A stretch of DNA of 53,629 nucleotides from Mastigocoleus testarum BC008 (GCF_001456025.1 NZ_LMTZ01000131.1:1-53629); one strand, 5' to 3'. Positions 42,409 through 52,643 are shown, counted from the first letter of the stretch. The notes: generated by a model from the letters alone, not told the origin. Made by a program: numbers and translations.

Positions 42409-43679
42409 CCACACACCAATAGTCGTACAGATTAGGTGTGGGCTTCCAACTTCACGGAGGAATGCCGCAGTTTAGACTTACGTCCGCGCTTTGGTCTTAC
42501 TCCCTCTCCATTGGCGGCTTCTTCCTCCCCCGTCCCAGAGGAGGACAGCATTCTGATACCTTCTGCTCTAATATTCTTTGCTGCATTGCCATCTCTATCA
42601 TGATGAGTACCGCAACTAGGACAAATCCAAGTCCTTACATCAAGTGGTAACTCTTTGATTTGGTAATGACAATTAGAGCAGGTTTTAGAACTGGGGAACC
42701 ATCGGTTTATTTCAAGTAAAACCTTACCTTCCTTCTCACACTTATATTCAAGGAAGTTTACAAAGGTTCCCCACCCTGTATCAGATATTGCTTTTGCTAG
42801 TTTGTGGTTACGAACCATGCCCTTGACGTTTAGATTTTCGACTACTACAACCTGATTGTTATCAACTATCTTTCTAGACAGTTTGTGTAGAAAGTCTTGG
42901 CGGACATTGCTAACCCGTTCATATACCCTAGCTACAGTCTTCATAGCTTTTTTGCGTCTGTTACTGCCTTTCTTCTTTCTCGCAGCAATACGCTGTTTTT
43001 TAGCTAATTTATTTTCATACTTAGCTAAATGTTTAGGATTGGCGTATTTAGAAGTTTTCTCGCCGTCGTTGGTAATTGCAAAATCTTTAATTCCCAAATC
43101 AATCCCAATCACTTTTCCGTCTGTACTGGGTGCTAGATTATCATCATCGTGCTCCAGTAAAACAGAGGCATAATACTTGCCAGACGGACTTTTACTTACA
43201 GTAACTGTTTTGATTTTCCCGTCCAACTCTCGGTGAATTTTGGCTTTAACAACACCCACCTTGCCAGGGAATTTCAAATCATTACCAATTTGTTTTACAT
43301 TCGCAGGATACTGGATGGATTGACGATGATGTCTTGATTTGAACCTAGGATACTTTGCTCTACCATCAAAAAAGTTTTGGTAAGCACGGCTAAGATTGAG
43401 GCTTACAGATTGTAAAACTTGCGAATAGCACTCACTCAACCAAATAGTTTCTTTTTCTTTTTTGAGCTTTGGCAGCATAGAATTTAGTCCAGACTGAGAC
43501 AGCCCTTTACCAGTCTCCTTGTAAGTCTCTATGCATTTATTCAATCCATAATTCCACCACCAACGAGCGCAACCAAAATGTTGTGCAAGTATTTGAACTT
43601 GTTGCTCTGTGGGGTATAGCCTTACCTTGACGGCCTGACGTCTCATCTGCGCTGCGCTTGATGGTGCTGCGCGGATCAT
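42409..43679 (-). mobile_element. Second IS605-group element, tnpB only
   Basis: The element's 3' side is an imperfect hairpin, CCACACACCAAT (42409-42420) with ATTAGGTGTGGG (42431-42442), overlapping the tnpB stop. The other end was not found; it should lie upstream of 43679, where the text is rich in short palindromes. No tnpA. The inserted position is directly behind an intact oxidoreductase gene. Confidence 0.7.
42432..43679 (-). CDS. tnpB: TnpB RNA-guided nuclease-like protein with an intact zinc ribbon
   Basis: A 415-residue TnpB with all expected parts. OrfB helix-turn-helix region: VKVRLYPTEQQVQILAQHFG. RuvC-I: GIDLGIKDF (D194). RuvC-II: VVVENLNVKGM (E281). Zinc ribbon: SKTCSNC (C334, C337) and WICPSCG (C353, C356). 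RuvC-III: DRDGNAAKNI (about D363). Length is normal (~400). The catalytic residues are intact, so it may still be active. As in the first element, the stop codon lies inside the terminal hairpin, which is where the guide-RNA scaffold of TnpB systems comes from. The start could be the ATG at 43679 or the internal ATG at 43646. It belongs to a different TnpB branch from the one at 18646. Confidence 0.92.
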   Translation of the reverse strand: MIRAAPSSAAQMRRQAVKVRLYPTEQQVQILAQHFGCARWWWNYGLNKCIETYKETGKGLSQSGLNSMLPKLKKEKETIWLSECYSQVLQSVSLNLSRAYQNFFDGRAKYPRFKSRHHRQSIQYPANVKQIGNDLKFPGKVGVVKAKIHRELDGKIKTVTVSKSPSGKYYASVLLEHDDDNLAPSTDGKVIGIDLGIKDFAITNDGEKTSKYANPKHLAKYENKLAKKQRIAARKKKGSNRRKKAMKTVARVYERVSNVRQDFLHKLSRKIVDNNQVVVVENLNVKGMVRNHKLAKAISDTGWGTFVNFLEYKCEKEGKVLLEINRWFPSSKTCSNCHYQIKELPLDVRTWICPSCGTHHDRDGNAAKNIRAEGIRMLSSSGTGEEEAANGEGVRPKRGRKSKLRHSSVKLEAHT

Positions 43680-44281
43680 CTAAACTTCTCCTAAATTATG
43701 ACTTCGTCACGCTACGCTATCGACCTCTTACTATCATATACACTTTCCAGTAAGAAAATTCGGAGAAATTATAAAAATATTTGCTACCTCCTTTTTTCAG
43801 CTAGTCCAAAACAAGCTACAGTCAGGAGGTGCAAACATTTTTACCACCTTATATCCCGCCACTAATTTGAGTACAAATATAGTGGGGGACTTACGGCGAG
43901 TTAGTTAAATTTATTTTTTACCTGAGATTCCATATTTGCAGTTACATCAGGTACAGCGCTACGCGCAAGTCAAAAGTCATTAGCGTAGCGTGTCCGTAGG
44001 ACATAAGTCATTAGCGCCTAGCGTAGCGTACCGTAGGTATTGCGTGTCCGTAGGACATAAGTTTACTAGTTATGGGTTTGAGCGTCTGCTAACGTCCTAA
44101 CCTAATTACGTAACGCCATAACACCAATTTCTTAAACTAAAGCTACAGATAATGCATCAAGCGAAAATTATATCGTTTAATTAAATTTTATGAGTATAGC
44201 CTAAATAAATGAAATTTTTTCCTGTTCCCCGTTCCTTGTTCCCTAACTTCACCAGAAGACTTTTTTAACAGCAAATCCTAT
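43680..44281. other. Palindrome- and repeat-rich intergenic region
   Basis: No gene seen. Contains CGCTACGCTATCG-type palindromes near 43710, and from 43955 a block of TAGCGTGTCCGTAGGACATAAGT-type repeats, present at least twice (about 43982-44008 and 44040-44062). The ending bases before the transporter gene are AT-rich with TTCCCCGTTCCTTGTTCCC near 44225. Confidence 0.6.
43955..44062. repeat. Dispersed repeat, AGCGCTACGCGCAA...GTCCGTAGGACATAAGT type
   Basis: The segment AGCGCTACGCGCAA with AAAAGTCATTAGCGTAGCG and GTCCGTAGGACATAAGT recurs almost exactly at 52489-52542. The parts GCGTAGCG and GTCCGTAGGAC are partly self-complementary. The tail is repeated a second time here (to ~44062). It is a non-coding repeat family of the genome. 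Confidence 0.8.
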
Positions 44282-46021
44282 CTAAAAAGGCTGATATTGC
44301 ACAGAAAAATATAAGCCATTATCCTGCAGTGTATTACCCCTATCCTCAACAGATACTAAAGGTAAACCATAATCTAAACGCAAATTTAGATCGGGTCGAG
44401 GCTGCCATAACAATCCTACACCCGTACCAGCAATGATATTAGGATCGGGATTTGAACCCCGATTATTCCAGACTGCAGCGATATCAAAAAAAGGTGCTAT
44501 TCTCAATTCATTCGAATTAGGTGTAAGAGGAATAAATAATTCTACTGAACCTGTAACAGCATTATCAGTCACCAATTCATTTTGACGGTATCCGCGTACT
44601 GTATTAACTCCACCAGCACTGAATTTTTCTAAAGATAATAGAGAATCGGGAGTAAGTTGAGCATTAAGTCTAGAAACCAATATACTTCTCGGGGTCACTT
44701 GCTGTACCCATTGGAATTGTCCCAACCAACTAAAAAATCTCCCGTCAGTTCCAGAGTTATTTGTTGTCGCATCAAAAGCGTCTATACCAAAACTAAACTG
44801 GGAACGTGCAGCTAATACAGTTTTGGTATTACGTTGTACCCAATCCTGGGAAAAGCGAATTACTGTGACATTTGATTCCCCATCTTCTGCACCTTGCGAA
44901 AATGAGAAGGGAATATCATCAAGAATAAAGGTTTGACTGCGGCGTAAATCTAAAGCTAGTCCCAATGCAAATTCACTGTTAGGTGTTAATGTTAAAGGCT
45001 GACGGAAATTTAAAGAGTATGTCTGTGCTTCACTTCTAATGTCAATATCTTCAAAATCGTCTTCAATAATTCGGCTATCAGTATTGGTAAACCGAAAGCC
45101 AATTTTCCCGTTTTTGGAATTTACAGGAAAAGTATAATTAATATCATAAAGATTGAGCCCTTCAGTAATTCCATATTCACCCCGTAGGGAATCTCCAAAA
45201 CCTAAAACATTATCATGAACAGCAAAAATACCAGCTTGTAGGGAACCAATACTGGGAGATTGACTATTTCTAGTAAAAACTCCTGCATGAAAAGCAGGTG
45301 CTTCCTTAACTATAAGTTTGAGAATATTCTTACCTGGAGTACTACCTGCAGTTAATTCTGCATTGACCTGGCTAATTAAAGGGTCTATTTGTAATAATTG
45401 CAGGGCTCTTTCTAAGCGGTTTTTATTTAAAGGGGTGGTGGTTGCTCTCTTGATGCGGGAACGTACATAGTTTGCTCTTAATCTTTTTAATCCAGTGAGT
45501 TGAATATCTTCAAGTTCGCCTTCAACTACTTGTATTTTTACCACTCCATCTGTATCGATGATTTGACTTAATAAAAAAGCACCGCTGTTAATATATCCGT
45601 TATCAATGTATAACTTTGTGATATCAGAACGTAATTGTAGTAGTTCTTCAAAAGAAACTTGTCTTTTTTCTAATAATTTATTTTTTAGTTCTTCAATTTC
45701 TTTTCTTAAAACTGTACTACCTAATATTTCAATTTGTTTTACTGAGAAAGTTTCCTTGAAGACTCCCTCTTCTTCTCTTTTGGGTATCTTTTGATTTTCT
45801 GGAGGAATCAATATTGGATCTTGAGGTTCTGGAGTACGGGGAGGAATTGTAGAAGGTTCATCTTCTGGAGGAGAGGTGCGTTCTATCGGATCTGGAGGAT
45901 CTGGCGGAATATTGATTCCTGGAGGAATATTTGGTTGGGCTAAAATTCGAGATGATAGAATACCTAAAGTAAAAATAGTTGAGCTTGTAATTAATATTAA
46001 TTTATAAATAGAGTACAGCAC
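44282..46021 (-). CDS. FhaC/ShlB-type two-partner secretion outer-membrane transporter
   Basis: A 579-residue TpsB transporter. The signal peptide (1-~28, ending RILAQ) is followed by a proline-rich linker (~29-80, many PPDPP and PRTPEPQ runs), two POTRA domains (~88-165 FSVKQIEILGSTVLRKEIEEL; ~165-245 VVEGELEDIQLTGLKRLRANYV), then a 16-strand-type barrel ending YFSVQYQPF with terminal Phe. The Omp85/TpsB signature with LRLDYGLPL is near the end. It secretes the exoprotein encoded just upstream, 72 bases away in the same direction. The transport partner is therefore most likely that protein. Confidence 0.9.
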   Translation of the reverse strand: MLYSIYKLILITSSTIFTLGILSSRILAQPNIPPGINIPPDPPDPIERTSPPEDEPSTIPPRTPEPQDPILIPPENQKIPKREEEGVFKETFSVKQIEILGSTVLRKEIEELKNKLLEKRQVSFEELLQLRSDITKLYIDNGYINSGAFLLSQIIDTDGVVKIQVVEGELEDIQLTGLKRLRANYVRSRIKRATTTPLNKNRLERALQLLQIDPLISQVNAELTAGSTPGKNILKLIVKEAPAFHAGVFTRNSQSPSIGSLQAGIFAVHDNVLGFGDSLRGEYGITEGLNLYDINYTFPVNSKNGKIGFRFTNTDSRIIEDDFEDIDIRSEAQTYSLNFRQPLTLTPNSEFALGLALDLRRSQTFILDDIPFSFSQGAEDGESNVTVIRFSQDWVQRNTKTVLAARSQFSFGIDAFDATTNNSGTDGRFFSWLGQFQWVQQVTPRSILVSRLNAQLTPDSLLSLEKFSAGGVNTVRGYRQNELVTDNAVTGSVELFIPLTPNSNELRIAPFFDIAAVWNNRGSNPDPNIIAGTGVGLLWQPRPDLNLRLDYGLPLVSVEDRGNTLQDNGLYFSVQYQPF

Positions 46022-46093
46022 TTTTATCCTTCCAAAAAATAGTCAATAATTCAGTTCATTTGGCTCCAAAAAAATATTTCTGATTCAAAATGA

Positions 46094-49000
46094 TTAGTTA
46101 CACTTTCGGCTTAAAAGTAATTTTCCATTAGGTAATCGGAAAACACCTTGGGGTTCGATAATAGGGTCACCTTTTTTCCAGGGAGGCGATTTCTGATTAT
46201 TATTGACACTACGCACCTTACCAGTACTATAATTTGAGATATCTGCATTCCCTGGGCTATGGGGAAAACCACCAGAACCTGTAATTAAAAAGGTACTACC
46301 GGAATCTTCTGCACGAACAATGCAACTATTCGCAATTAAAGCACCAGTGTCAATTTGGTTTTCGGGTAGTTCGTTGAGACTATTTTGGATAAAGGTAGTA
46401 TCGGGTATTCCAGTAATATTTCCAGATATTGCACCACTAGCATTAATATCGACGCGGTTATTACCTTCAAGCTGATTAAGGTTAATACTTGCAGAGACAG
46501 GACGAAACTGTGAAGAACTGAAAAAACCAGAAGTGTTAAAGATTATATCGCCACCTTGACCTCGATCTGCGAACGAAAAGATATCACTATCACCAAGGGC
46601 GATAATTGTATTCGCTGTGAGGTTAATATTTCCACCACCACCCGTACCACTGAAAACATTAGTACGAATATCACTGTCACTAAATAGTTGAATATTCTTT
46701 GCAGTAATACTTATTGCACCACCAAAAGATCTAGTTGCGGTTGTAGAAATGTCACTATTGTTAACCAATAGATTCTTGCGGACATCAATTAAAATATTTC
46801 CAGCACCACTTTCTTGAAGAGCACTATTACTACTGATACTTGCTCTATTTTCCAATAATACAGAATTACCCTTGATTTGAACATCACCACCTTTTCCTCT
46901 TCCTAAGGTGTTTGCTGTTATTTCCCCTCCATCTCGAACAAATAGTTTTCCAGTATTTATAGTTATATCACCTGCATCTTTAGGACTAATCGCTAAGGAC
47001 GATAAACTACTTTCACGGGTAGTTTGTTCTAAACTAAGCTCCTCAGTAAAAGGAAGATTACCAACAAAAGTAATACCACTACCACTTATTTCGGTCGAAT
47101 CAGAAGCATTAATCTCCAAATCTCCACCTCTTCCTTGACCAATAGAAGAAGTAGATACTGTACCACCATTACGAATAAATAATTTTTTAGTGTTTATTTT
47201 AACTTTACCTGCATCTCCAGTAGACAATATAGAAAAACTAACAATCCCGGTATCAACACCACTTACTTCGACAAAGTCATAAGCTTCAATATCTAAATCT
47301 CCACCTTTTCCTCCAGTTCTAATACGTAAAGCGTTGTTTGCAAAACCTGTGCTGGTTGAGACTTCAGCTTTTTCTCGAACCATCAATTTGCGAGTATTAA
47401 TTTTTAATTTTCCCGCATCCCCAGTACCATTTGTTTTTGTCGTTAAAAGGCTCTGTTCTCCCGAAACTTCAATAGATTCTGTTGCATTTATAGTAATATC
47501 TCCTGCTTGTCCTGCTAAAAAATTAGTTGCACTTGAAACTCTACCTCCATTAGTGATATTTAATTTTCCGGTATTGACAATCAAATTTCCACCTGGTGCT
47601 GGATTTATCCCTGTAATAGTACTTAAAGAACGACCGGTCTCAGTAACCAAGCTGCTAAAAAATATACTATCTTCGTCTTCTTTCAAAAAGCCAGCAACTT
47701 CTACAGAATCTGTCGCGTTAATTGTCAAGTTTCCGGCTTTTCCCTCACCGAATAATCCAGCAGTTGAGGCTGATATTGTTCCTCCGTTAAGAATCCTAAG
47801 TTTATCAGTATTAATTGTTAAATCATTTGCATCTGCACCCCCATTAGTCGCAGTAAATAAACCACTTGGGCTACCATTTTCAGTACCGCTAATTTCTACA
47901 GATTCAGAAGCATTAATACTCAGAGTTCCACCTTTACCTGTCATAACTTCGCTGAATGTACCTGCTTGTACTTGCGCTCCATCTTTGACAGTTAAACGTT
48001 TAGTGTTAATAAGTAGGTTACCACCACTCCCTGAAGCATTTTCTCTGACTTGAATAGCAATTTTACTTAATAAATTATCTGGAATATTTCCCAGTAATCC
48101 TTCAAAAAAACTAAAATCGTTTTTATTACTTCCGATAACCTCTACAGACTCAGAAGCATTTATCATAATATTCCCTGTATCTCCACCAGCATCAGTAGAA
48201 GCTGAGATTTCTCCACCGTTTCTCAAGCTAACTATTTCTGCTTTAATATTTATATCTCCAGCTTTATTCTCTCCTAAAGTTGTAGTTGAAATTAAACCGC
48301 CAAAAGGGAAAAAACCACCTTTTATATCAAGTTTTTTTGTTTCAATATTTAAATTACCAATACTACCAGAAGATTCAACTGCAAGAGAACCGATAACTGA
48401 ATTATCTACAATAATTGAATCAGTTGTGCGAATAGAAATTTCGCCTCCATCGTTGGGAAGATCCGCACCAGTAGTAATTATAGAACCATCATTTAAAATT
48501 AATTGTTGACCTTGAACTTGAATCTTACCACCCCTTGCACTACTCGCACTCACAAAAGCAAGTTCAGATAACTGGATATTTCCAAAATTCTCTATACTAT
48601 CGTAGTCTAATATCCACTCCTGTTCAGTTTGATTTAGGTTTACTACCCCTGAACCTAATACGCTTCCTATGTCAATCCTTCCCGCTGGTACTATTAAATT
48701 CCCTCCCTCAATCATCACATTTCCACCAACCAGTAATAGATTTTGCCCTGTTGGAAGTGAGAAAGACCCTTGAACATTAATCGGATTTATAGACCGATCC
48801 GCAATTTGATTAAACAACAAAGCGGAAGGATTAACTGTTAATAACTGAGAAACTGGCTGAGGCTCCCTCGCACTAAACAATCCTCCCTCTCCAAACCGAA
48901 TAGCATCAGCTGTTGTAGCGACAAATGATCCTTGTACATCTAGACTTGCATTTTCTCCAAATACTATCCCATTAGGGTTAATCAGAAACAAATTAGCTGT

Positions 49001-49330
49001 ACCTGATACTCCCAATTTGCCCAAAATATTTGAAGGATTATTACCAGTGACACGAGAAAATATATTATTTATGCCGTCAGGATTCGCAAAAACAACTCCT
49101 TTACCTTCACCAACATTAAATTCTTTAAAACTATGAAATAAATTTGTTCCCCGCAACGCTCCACCATTAATACGCTCATTGAATTCATCAATTGAATTAA
49201 CAATTGAAATTTCGGAATTTAGAGTCGTATCCGGAACAATTTGAGCCTTAACTCTTTCGACAAAAATTAAGTTTAAGAGGAAATATAGCCAGAATTGGCA
49301 GCATAAAAAAACCCAGCTTTTGCTAAGCAT
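46094..49330 (-). CDS. Two-partner secretion exoprotein with haemagglutinin-type N-terminal domain
   Basis: A 1078-residue secreted protein. The signal peptide (1-~30, ending VKAQ) precedes the TPS secretion domain (~35-270), with LRGTNLFHSFKEFNV, NPNGIVFGENASLDVQGSF and FRFG-like strands. A long beta-helix follows, built of repeats such as GDITINATESIEVSG and GGNLTINATDSVEVAG (about 300-950). The C-terminal ~100 residues carry the cyanobacterial end motif: NSCIVRAEDSGSTFLITGSGG, then PIIEPQGVFRLPNGKLLLSRK. Similar exoproteins are surface adhesins or secreted filaments. It is the first gene of an operon with the TpsB transporter and is divergent from the CHAT gene. Target surface or ligand unknown. 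Confidence 0.92.
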   Translation of the reverse strand: MLSKSWVFLCCQFWLYFLLNLIFVERVKAQIVPDTTLNSEISIVNSIDEFNERINGGALRGTNLFHSFKEFNVGEGKGVVFANPDGINNIFSRVTGNNPSNILGKLGVSGTANLFLINPNGIVFGENASLDVQGSFVATTADAIRFGEGGLFSAREPQPVSQLLTVNPSALLFNQIADRSINPINVQGSFSLPTGQNLLLVGGNVMIEGGNLIVPAGRIDIGSVLGSGVVNLNQTEQEWILDYDSIENFGNIQLSELAFVSASSARGGKIQVQGQQLILNDGSIITTGADLPNDGGEISIRTTDSIIVDNSVIGSLAVESSGSIGNLNIETKKLDIKGGFFPFGGLISTTTLGENKAGDINIKAEIVSLRNGGEISASTDAGGDTGNIMINASESVEVIGSNKNDFSFFEGLLGNIPDNLLSKIAIQVRENASGSGGNLLINTKRLTVKDGAQVQAGTFSEVMTGKGGTLSINASESVEISGTENGSPSGLFTATNGGADANDLTINTDKLRILNGGTISASTAGLFGEGKAGNLTINATDSVEVAGFLKEDEDSIFFSSLVTETGRSLSTITGINPAPGGNLIVNTGKLNITNGGRVSSATNFLAGQAGDITINATESIEVSGEQSLLTTKTNGTGDAGKLKINTRKLMVREKAEVSTSTGFANNALRIRTGGKGGDLDIEAYDFVEVSGVDTGIVSFSILSTGDAGKVKINTKKLFIRNGGTVSTSSIGQGRGGDLEINASDSTEISGSGITFVGNLPFTEELSLEQTTRESSLSSLAISPKDAGDITINTGKLFVRDGGEITANTLGRGKGGDVQIKGNSVLLENRASISSNSALQESGAGNILIDVRKNLLVNNSDISTTATRSFGGAISITAKNIQLFSDSDIRTNVFSGTGGGGNINLTANTIIALGDSDIFSFADRGQGGDIIFNTSGFFSSSQFRPVSASINLNQLEGNNRVDINASGAISGNITGIPDTTFIQNSLNELPENQIDTGALIANSCIVRAEDSGSTFLITGSGGFPHSPGNADISNYSTGKVRSVNNNQKSPPWKKGDPIIEPQGVFRLPNGKLLLSRKCN

Positions 49331-49676
49331 TACTGTTATCTCAAACAGGTAATTGTATTTTTAAATGTCAGTAATTCTATCTAGGAGTAAACTATCACGC
49401 TCAGAAGATGATTATCTTTATTTTGCAAAAACTTTACATTTAGATGTTACGCAAGACAAAACTTAAATGGAATCGAGGTAAGCAAAAACCAGTTCCGAGG
49501 GAAGCATTTAACTTGCAGCCTTAAAGGCATATATCACATTGACTTGACTTTGTGATAACTTTATATAAACTTCATTTTGCTTGCAAAGAACACCGTAAAC
49601 AGATATATATCAAGTAAAAATAGCAACTTATTTATATTAAGTTTTACAAAAAACTTCACATCATTAGAAACAACTT
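49331..49676. other. Divergent promoter region of the TPS operon and the CHAT gene
   Basis: A 346-base AT-rich gap between the exoprotein gene (leftward) and the CHAT gene (rightward), so shared or linked control is possible. No repeat, hairpin or small gene was recognised. No good ribosome-binding site precedes the CHAT gene's start. Confidence 0.5.
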
Positions 49677-52490
49677 ATGTTTAGGGAATGTTCGAATAAT
49701 ATGCGTCGTTTTCTTGCAGTTTTATTTATTTTTAGTTTGACTTGCAGTCTATGGCTTAGTTATCTTCCTTTACCATTTTCCTATTCAAAATTTTTTCAGA
49801 TAGTAGTTGCTCAAAGACCTCAAGCAACTCAACAAGTAGAGAAAGGTATTAATTATTATCAAATAGGAAATTACAAAGGCGCAATTCAAGAATGGGATAA
49901 GGCTTTAGAAGCCTATCAAAAAACTGGTAATTCAGCGAATATTGCAATTATTAGTGAAAATATTGCTCGAGGATATGGAGCTTTAGGTGAAGGAGAAAAA
50001 GCCTTAGAAAAATGGGAAGAGCTAGTAGTTTACTATAAGAATTCTGGGGAAAGAAAATTACTAGGGAGAGCGCTAACAGAACAAGCGCAAGCATATAGTA
50101 GCTTGGGTCAGCCTTTGAAAGCTATTGAGATTTTACATGGCTTAGATCGGGTAAGAACTGAAAATATAGAGCTTAAAAAGACAGAGAGTCGAAAAAATAC
50201 TGCTCTGCAAATTGCGAGGGAGGAGAAAGATAAAAAGGGTGAAGCAGCAGCTTTAGGTAGTTTAGGTGATGCTTATCGTAAGCGAGGTAATTACGATAGA
50301 GCAATTGAATGTTTACAACAAGCTTTATCTATTAACGAAGAAACTTACGAACAACCTTTGCTTAATAGTCTGGGTAATACCTACACTGGAAGAGCCCAAA
50401 GGTGGAATTTGCGTTCTCAGTCTGCAAATAAACTGGATATTCCTAAGGCTGATGAATTTAAGCAAAATGCTGAAACTGATTATCAAGAAGCGAAGAATAA
50501 CTTTCAGAAGAGTCTTGAAATTGCTCAAAAAAAGGGCGATAGCTTCGCTCAAATGCGATCGCTATTATCTTTGATTCAGTTAAGTTATACCTCACGAGAG
50601 TTTAGAATATTCGACCGAAGTGAAGTAGATCGCAAAATCCAAGAGGCTTTAGTTCTTTTAAAAGATTTACCTAATACACGAAATAAAGTATATGCTGCAG
50701 TGGATTTAACCAATCTACCAGCAGTAGATTCTCAGGAAAAAATAACTTCACCTTTAACTCAATGTATTTCACCACGTCGAATCACGGACATACGAGCAAA
50801 AAATTTGCTTGAGGATGCGCTCAAAACTGCTGAAGAGATGAATGATAATCGTTCCAAGTCTTTTGCTTTGGGAGCGTTAGGTCATTTTTATGAATGTAAT
50901 GGTAATAATCAATATGAAACTGCTTTAAGATACACTCGTCAAGCTTTATTAGCAGCGGATCAAAAATTAAAAGCTAGAGATAGCGTGTACTTGTGGGAAT
51001 GGCAAATTGGTAGAATATTCCGCAAGCAGGGAAAATCTCCTCAAGAAATTGCTGATGCTTACCAACGCGCATATCTAACTTTAGAGGAAATTCGTGGCGA
51101 TATTCTCAAAGCAGATAAAGATTTACAGTTTGATTTTAGAGACGTAATTGAACCCGTATATCGAGATTTAGCTGAATTAAGGTTAGAGTTAGCATTACAG
51201 AATGAGAATAAGTTAAAAGTATCACAAGCAAGAAATCTACAAACTAAACAAGTTAATACCAATAAAACATCTAAAAACAGCCTTAAAACTCAAGAAAATC
51301 TAGATAGTGCAATTCAAACTATTGATTCTTTACGGTTAGCAGAATTACAAAACTTCTTTGGTAATGATTGTATTTTAGCGGCAATTAGCAAACAAGCAGT
51401 AAATGAATTAGTGGGGGAAGACACTGCTGTTCTTAGCTCGATTGTTGTTGATAAAGGCGTAGCAATATTACTCAGTTTACCTGACGAACGACAAAAAGTT
51501 GAATGGGTTGAAGACAACGGTAAAATTATTGAATCTCAAATTATTGAAAGTGAAATTAAGAAATTTCGTGATGGACTTAAAAGAGGACAAAGTCCAATAA
51601 AATACAATACCGGTGAAGCAGAAAAACTATATCAGTGGTTTATTGCTCCTTTTAAAAACGATTTAGAAAACAACAACATCAAAACCTTAGTTTTAATTCA
51701 AGATGGTATTTTACGTACCATACCAATGGCTGCACTTTACGATAGTAAGAATAAAAAGTATTTAATTGAAGAATATGCTCTTGCTACTACCCCAAGTTTG
51801 AAACTAACTGCACCCAAAAAATTGAATACGCAAAAAAATAGTGTCTTAATTTTAGCTTTAACTGAGGAGAGTAGTATTAGTGGTAAGATATATTCCGCCT
51901 TATTTAATGTTGAAGAAGAAGTAAGTGAAGTTAAAAATTTATTTCCTCAGTACAAAGATTTTGTAGATGGAGAATTTCAACCATCTAATGTAGAAATAGA
52001 ACTAGAGCAAAATATTTATCCTATAATTCATATTGCAACTCACGCTCAGTTCGGGACAATCCCGGAAGATACTTTCCTAATTGCTGGAAGAAAAAATGAT
52101 AATGACCCAGACAACGAAAAACTAACAATTGATGAATTAGAAATAGTACTTCGTAAAGTTAAAGGTGGTTCTCGCGCTATTGAATTGCTCACATTAAGTG
52201 CTTGTGAAACAGCTTTTGGTGATGACCGTTCTGCGCTTGGTTTAGCAGGAGTTGCTCTACAGTCAGGAGTCAGAAGTGCTGTTGCTTCCCTATGGACTGT
52301 TGCTGATGCATCTACATCAATCTTAGTATCAGAGTTTTATAACAATCTTAAGTCAGGGAAATCTAAAGCTGAGGCTTTACAAGCAGCACAAATAAAGTTG
52401 ATTAAAGCTAAAGAATACCCGGAAGTTAATAGACAATACGATAATCCTTATTATTGGGCTCCATTTATTCTTATTGGTAATTGGTTATAG
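49677..52490 (+). CDS. CHAT-domain protein with TPR repeats, putatively exported
   Basis: A 937-residue protein. The N-terminal MRRFLAVLFIFSLTCSLWLS (from the second Met, 49701) is a plausible signal peptide or anchor. TPR repeats follow at ~55-300 (KGINYYQIGNYKGAIQEWDKAL, GSLGDAYRKRGNYDRAIECL) and again at ~385-470. A helical linker leads to a C-terminal CHAT domain (~610-937). The caspase-like dyad is present: His in IIHIATHAQFG (about H789) and Cys in LLTLSACETAFGD (about C843), and the end PYYWAPFILIGNW is the family hallmark. CHAT proteins are cysteine-peptidase relatives; in other systems, for example TPR-CHAT of type III-E CRISPR, they are activated proteases. Substrate unknown; it may process the neighbouring exoprotein. 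The last codons abut a dispersed repeat at 52489. Confidence 0.9.
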   Translation: MFRECSNNMRRFLAVLFIFSLTCSLWLSYLPLPFSYSKFFQIVVAQRPQATQQVEKGINYYQIGNYKGAIQEWDKALEAYQKTGNSANIAIISENIARGYGALGEGEKALEKWEELVVYYKNSGERKLLGRALTEQAQAYSSLGQPLKAIEILHGLDRVRTENIELKKTESRKNTALQIAREEKDKKGEAAALGSLGDAYRKRGNYDRAIECLQQALSINEETYEQPLLNSLGNTYTGRAQRWNLRSQSANKLDIPKADEFKQNAETDYQEAKNNFQKSLEIAQKKGDSFAQMRSLLSLIQLSYTSREFRIFDRSEVDRKIQEALVLLKDLPNTRNKVYAAVDLTNLPAVDSQEKITSPLTQCISPRRITDIRAKNLLEDALKTAEEMNDNRSKSFALGALGHFYECNGNNQYETALRYTRQALLAADQKLKARDSVYLWEWQIGRIFRKQGKSPQEIADAYQRAYLTLEEIRGDILKADKDLQFDFRDVIEPVYRDLAELRLELALQNENKLKVSQARNLQTKQVNTNKTSKNSLKTQENLDSAIQTIDSLRLAELQNFFGNDCILAAISKQAVNELVGEDTAVLSSIVVDKGVAILLSLPDERQKVEWVEDNGKIIESQIIESEIKKFRDGLKRGQSPIKYNTGEAEKLYQWFIAPFKNDLENNNIKTLVLIQDGILRTIPMAALYDSKNKKYLIEEYALATTPSLKLTAPKKLNTQKNSVLILALTEESSISGKIYSALFNVEEEVSEVKNLFPQYKDFVDGEFQPSNVEIELEQNIYPIIHIATHAQFGTIPEDTFLIAGRKNDNDPDNEKLTIDELEIVLRKVKGGSRAIELLTLSACETAFGDDRSALGLAGVALQSGVRSAVASLWTVADASTSILVSEFYNNLKSGKSKAEALQAAQIKLIKAKEYPEVNRQYDNPYYWAPFILIGNWL

Positions 52491-52542
52491 CGCTATGCGC
52501 AAATAAAAAGTCATTAGCATAGCGTGTCCGTAGGACATAAGT
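52489..52542. repeat. Dispersed repeat abutting the CHAT stop codon
   Basis: Nearly identical to the block at 43955: AGCGCTATGCGCAAATAAAAAG, TCATTAGCATAGCG and GTCCGTAGGACATAAGT. It begins within the TAG stop of the CHAT gene. It could act as a transcript 3' end, but no T run follows. Confidence 0.8.
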
Positions 52543-52643
52543 TCAAATTAAAAAGTAAAAACTTGAACATTAAAACTTAAACATTAAAACAGACCGAGCC
52601 TCTGGTGACCAAAATTTTACTAGTAATAGATCTGAAGATTCGT

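Noticed and set aside
42405..44281. A tnpA or RHH gene for the second tnpB element
   Set aside because: No suitable frame was found in the 600 bases upstream of tnpB.
47334..48053. A 239-codon open frame on the plus strand inside the TPS exoprotein gene
   Set aside because: It lies antisense to a well-supported repetitive gene and shows no domain or start signal of its own.
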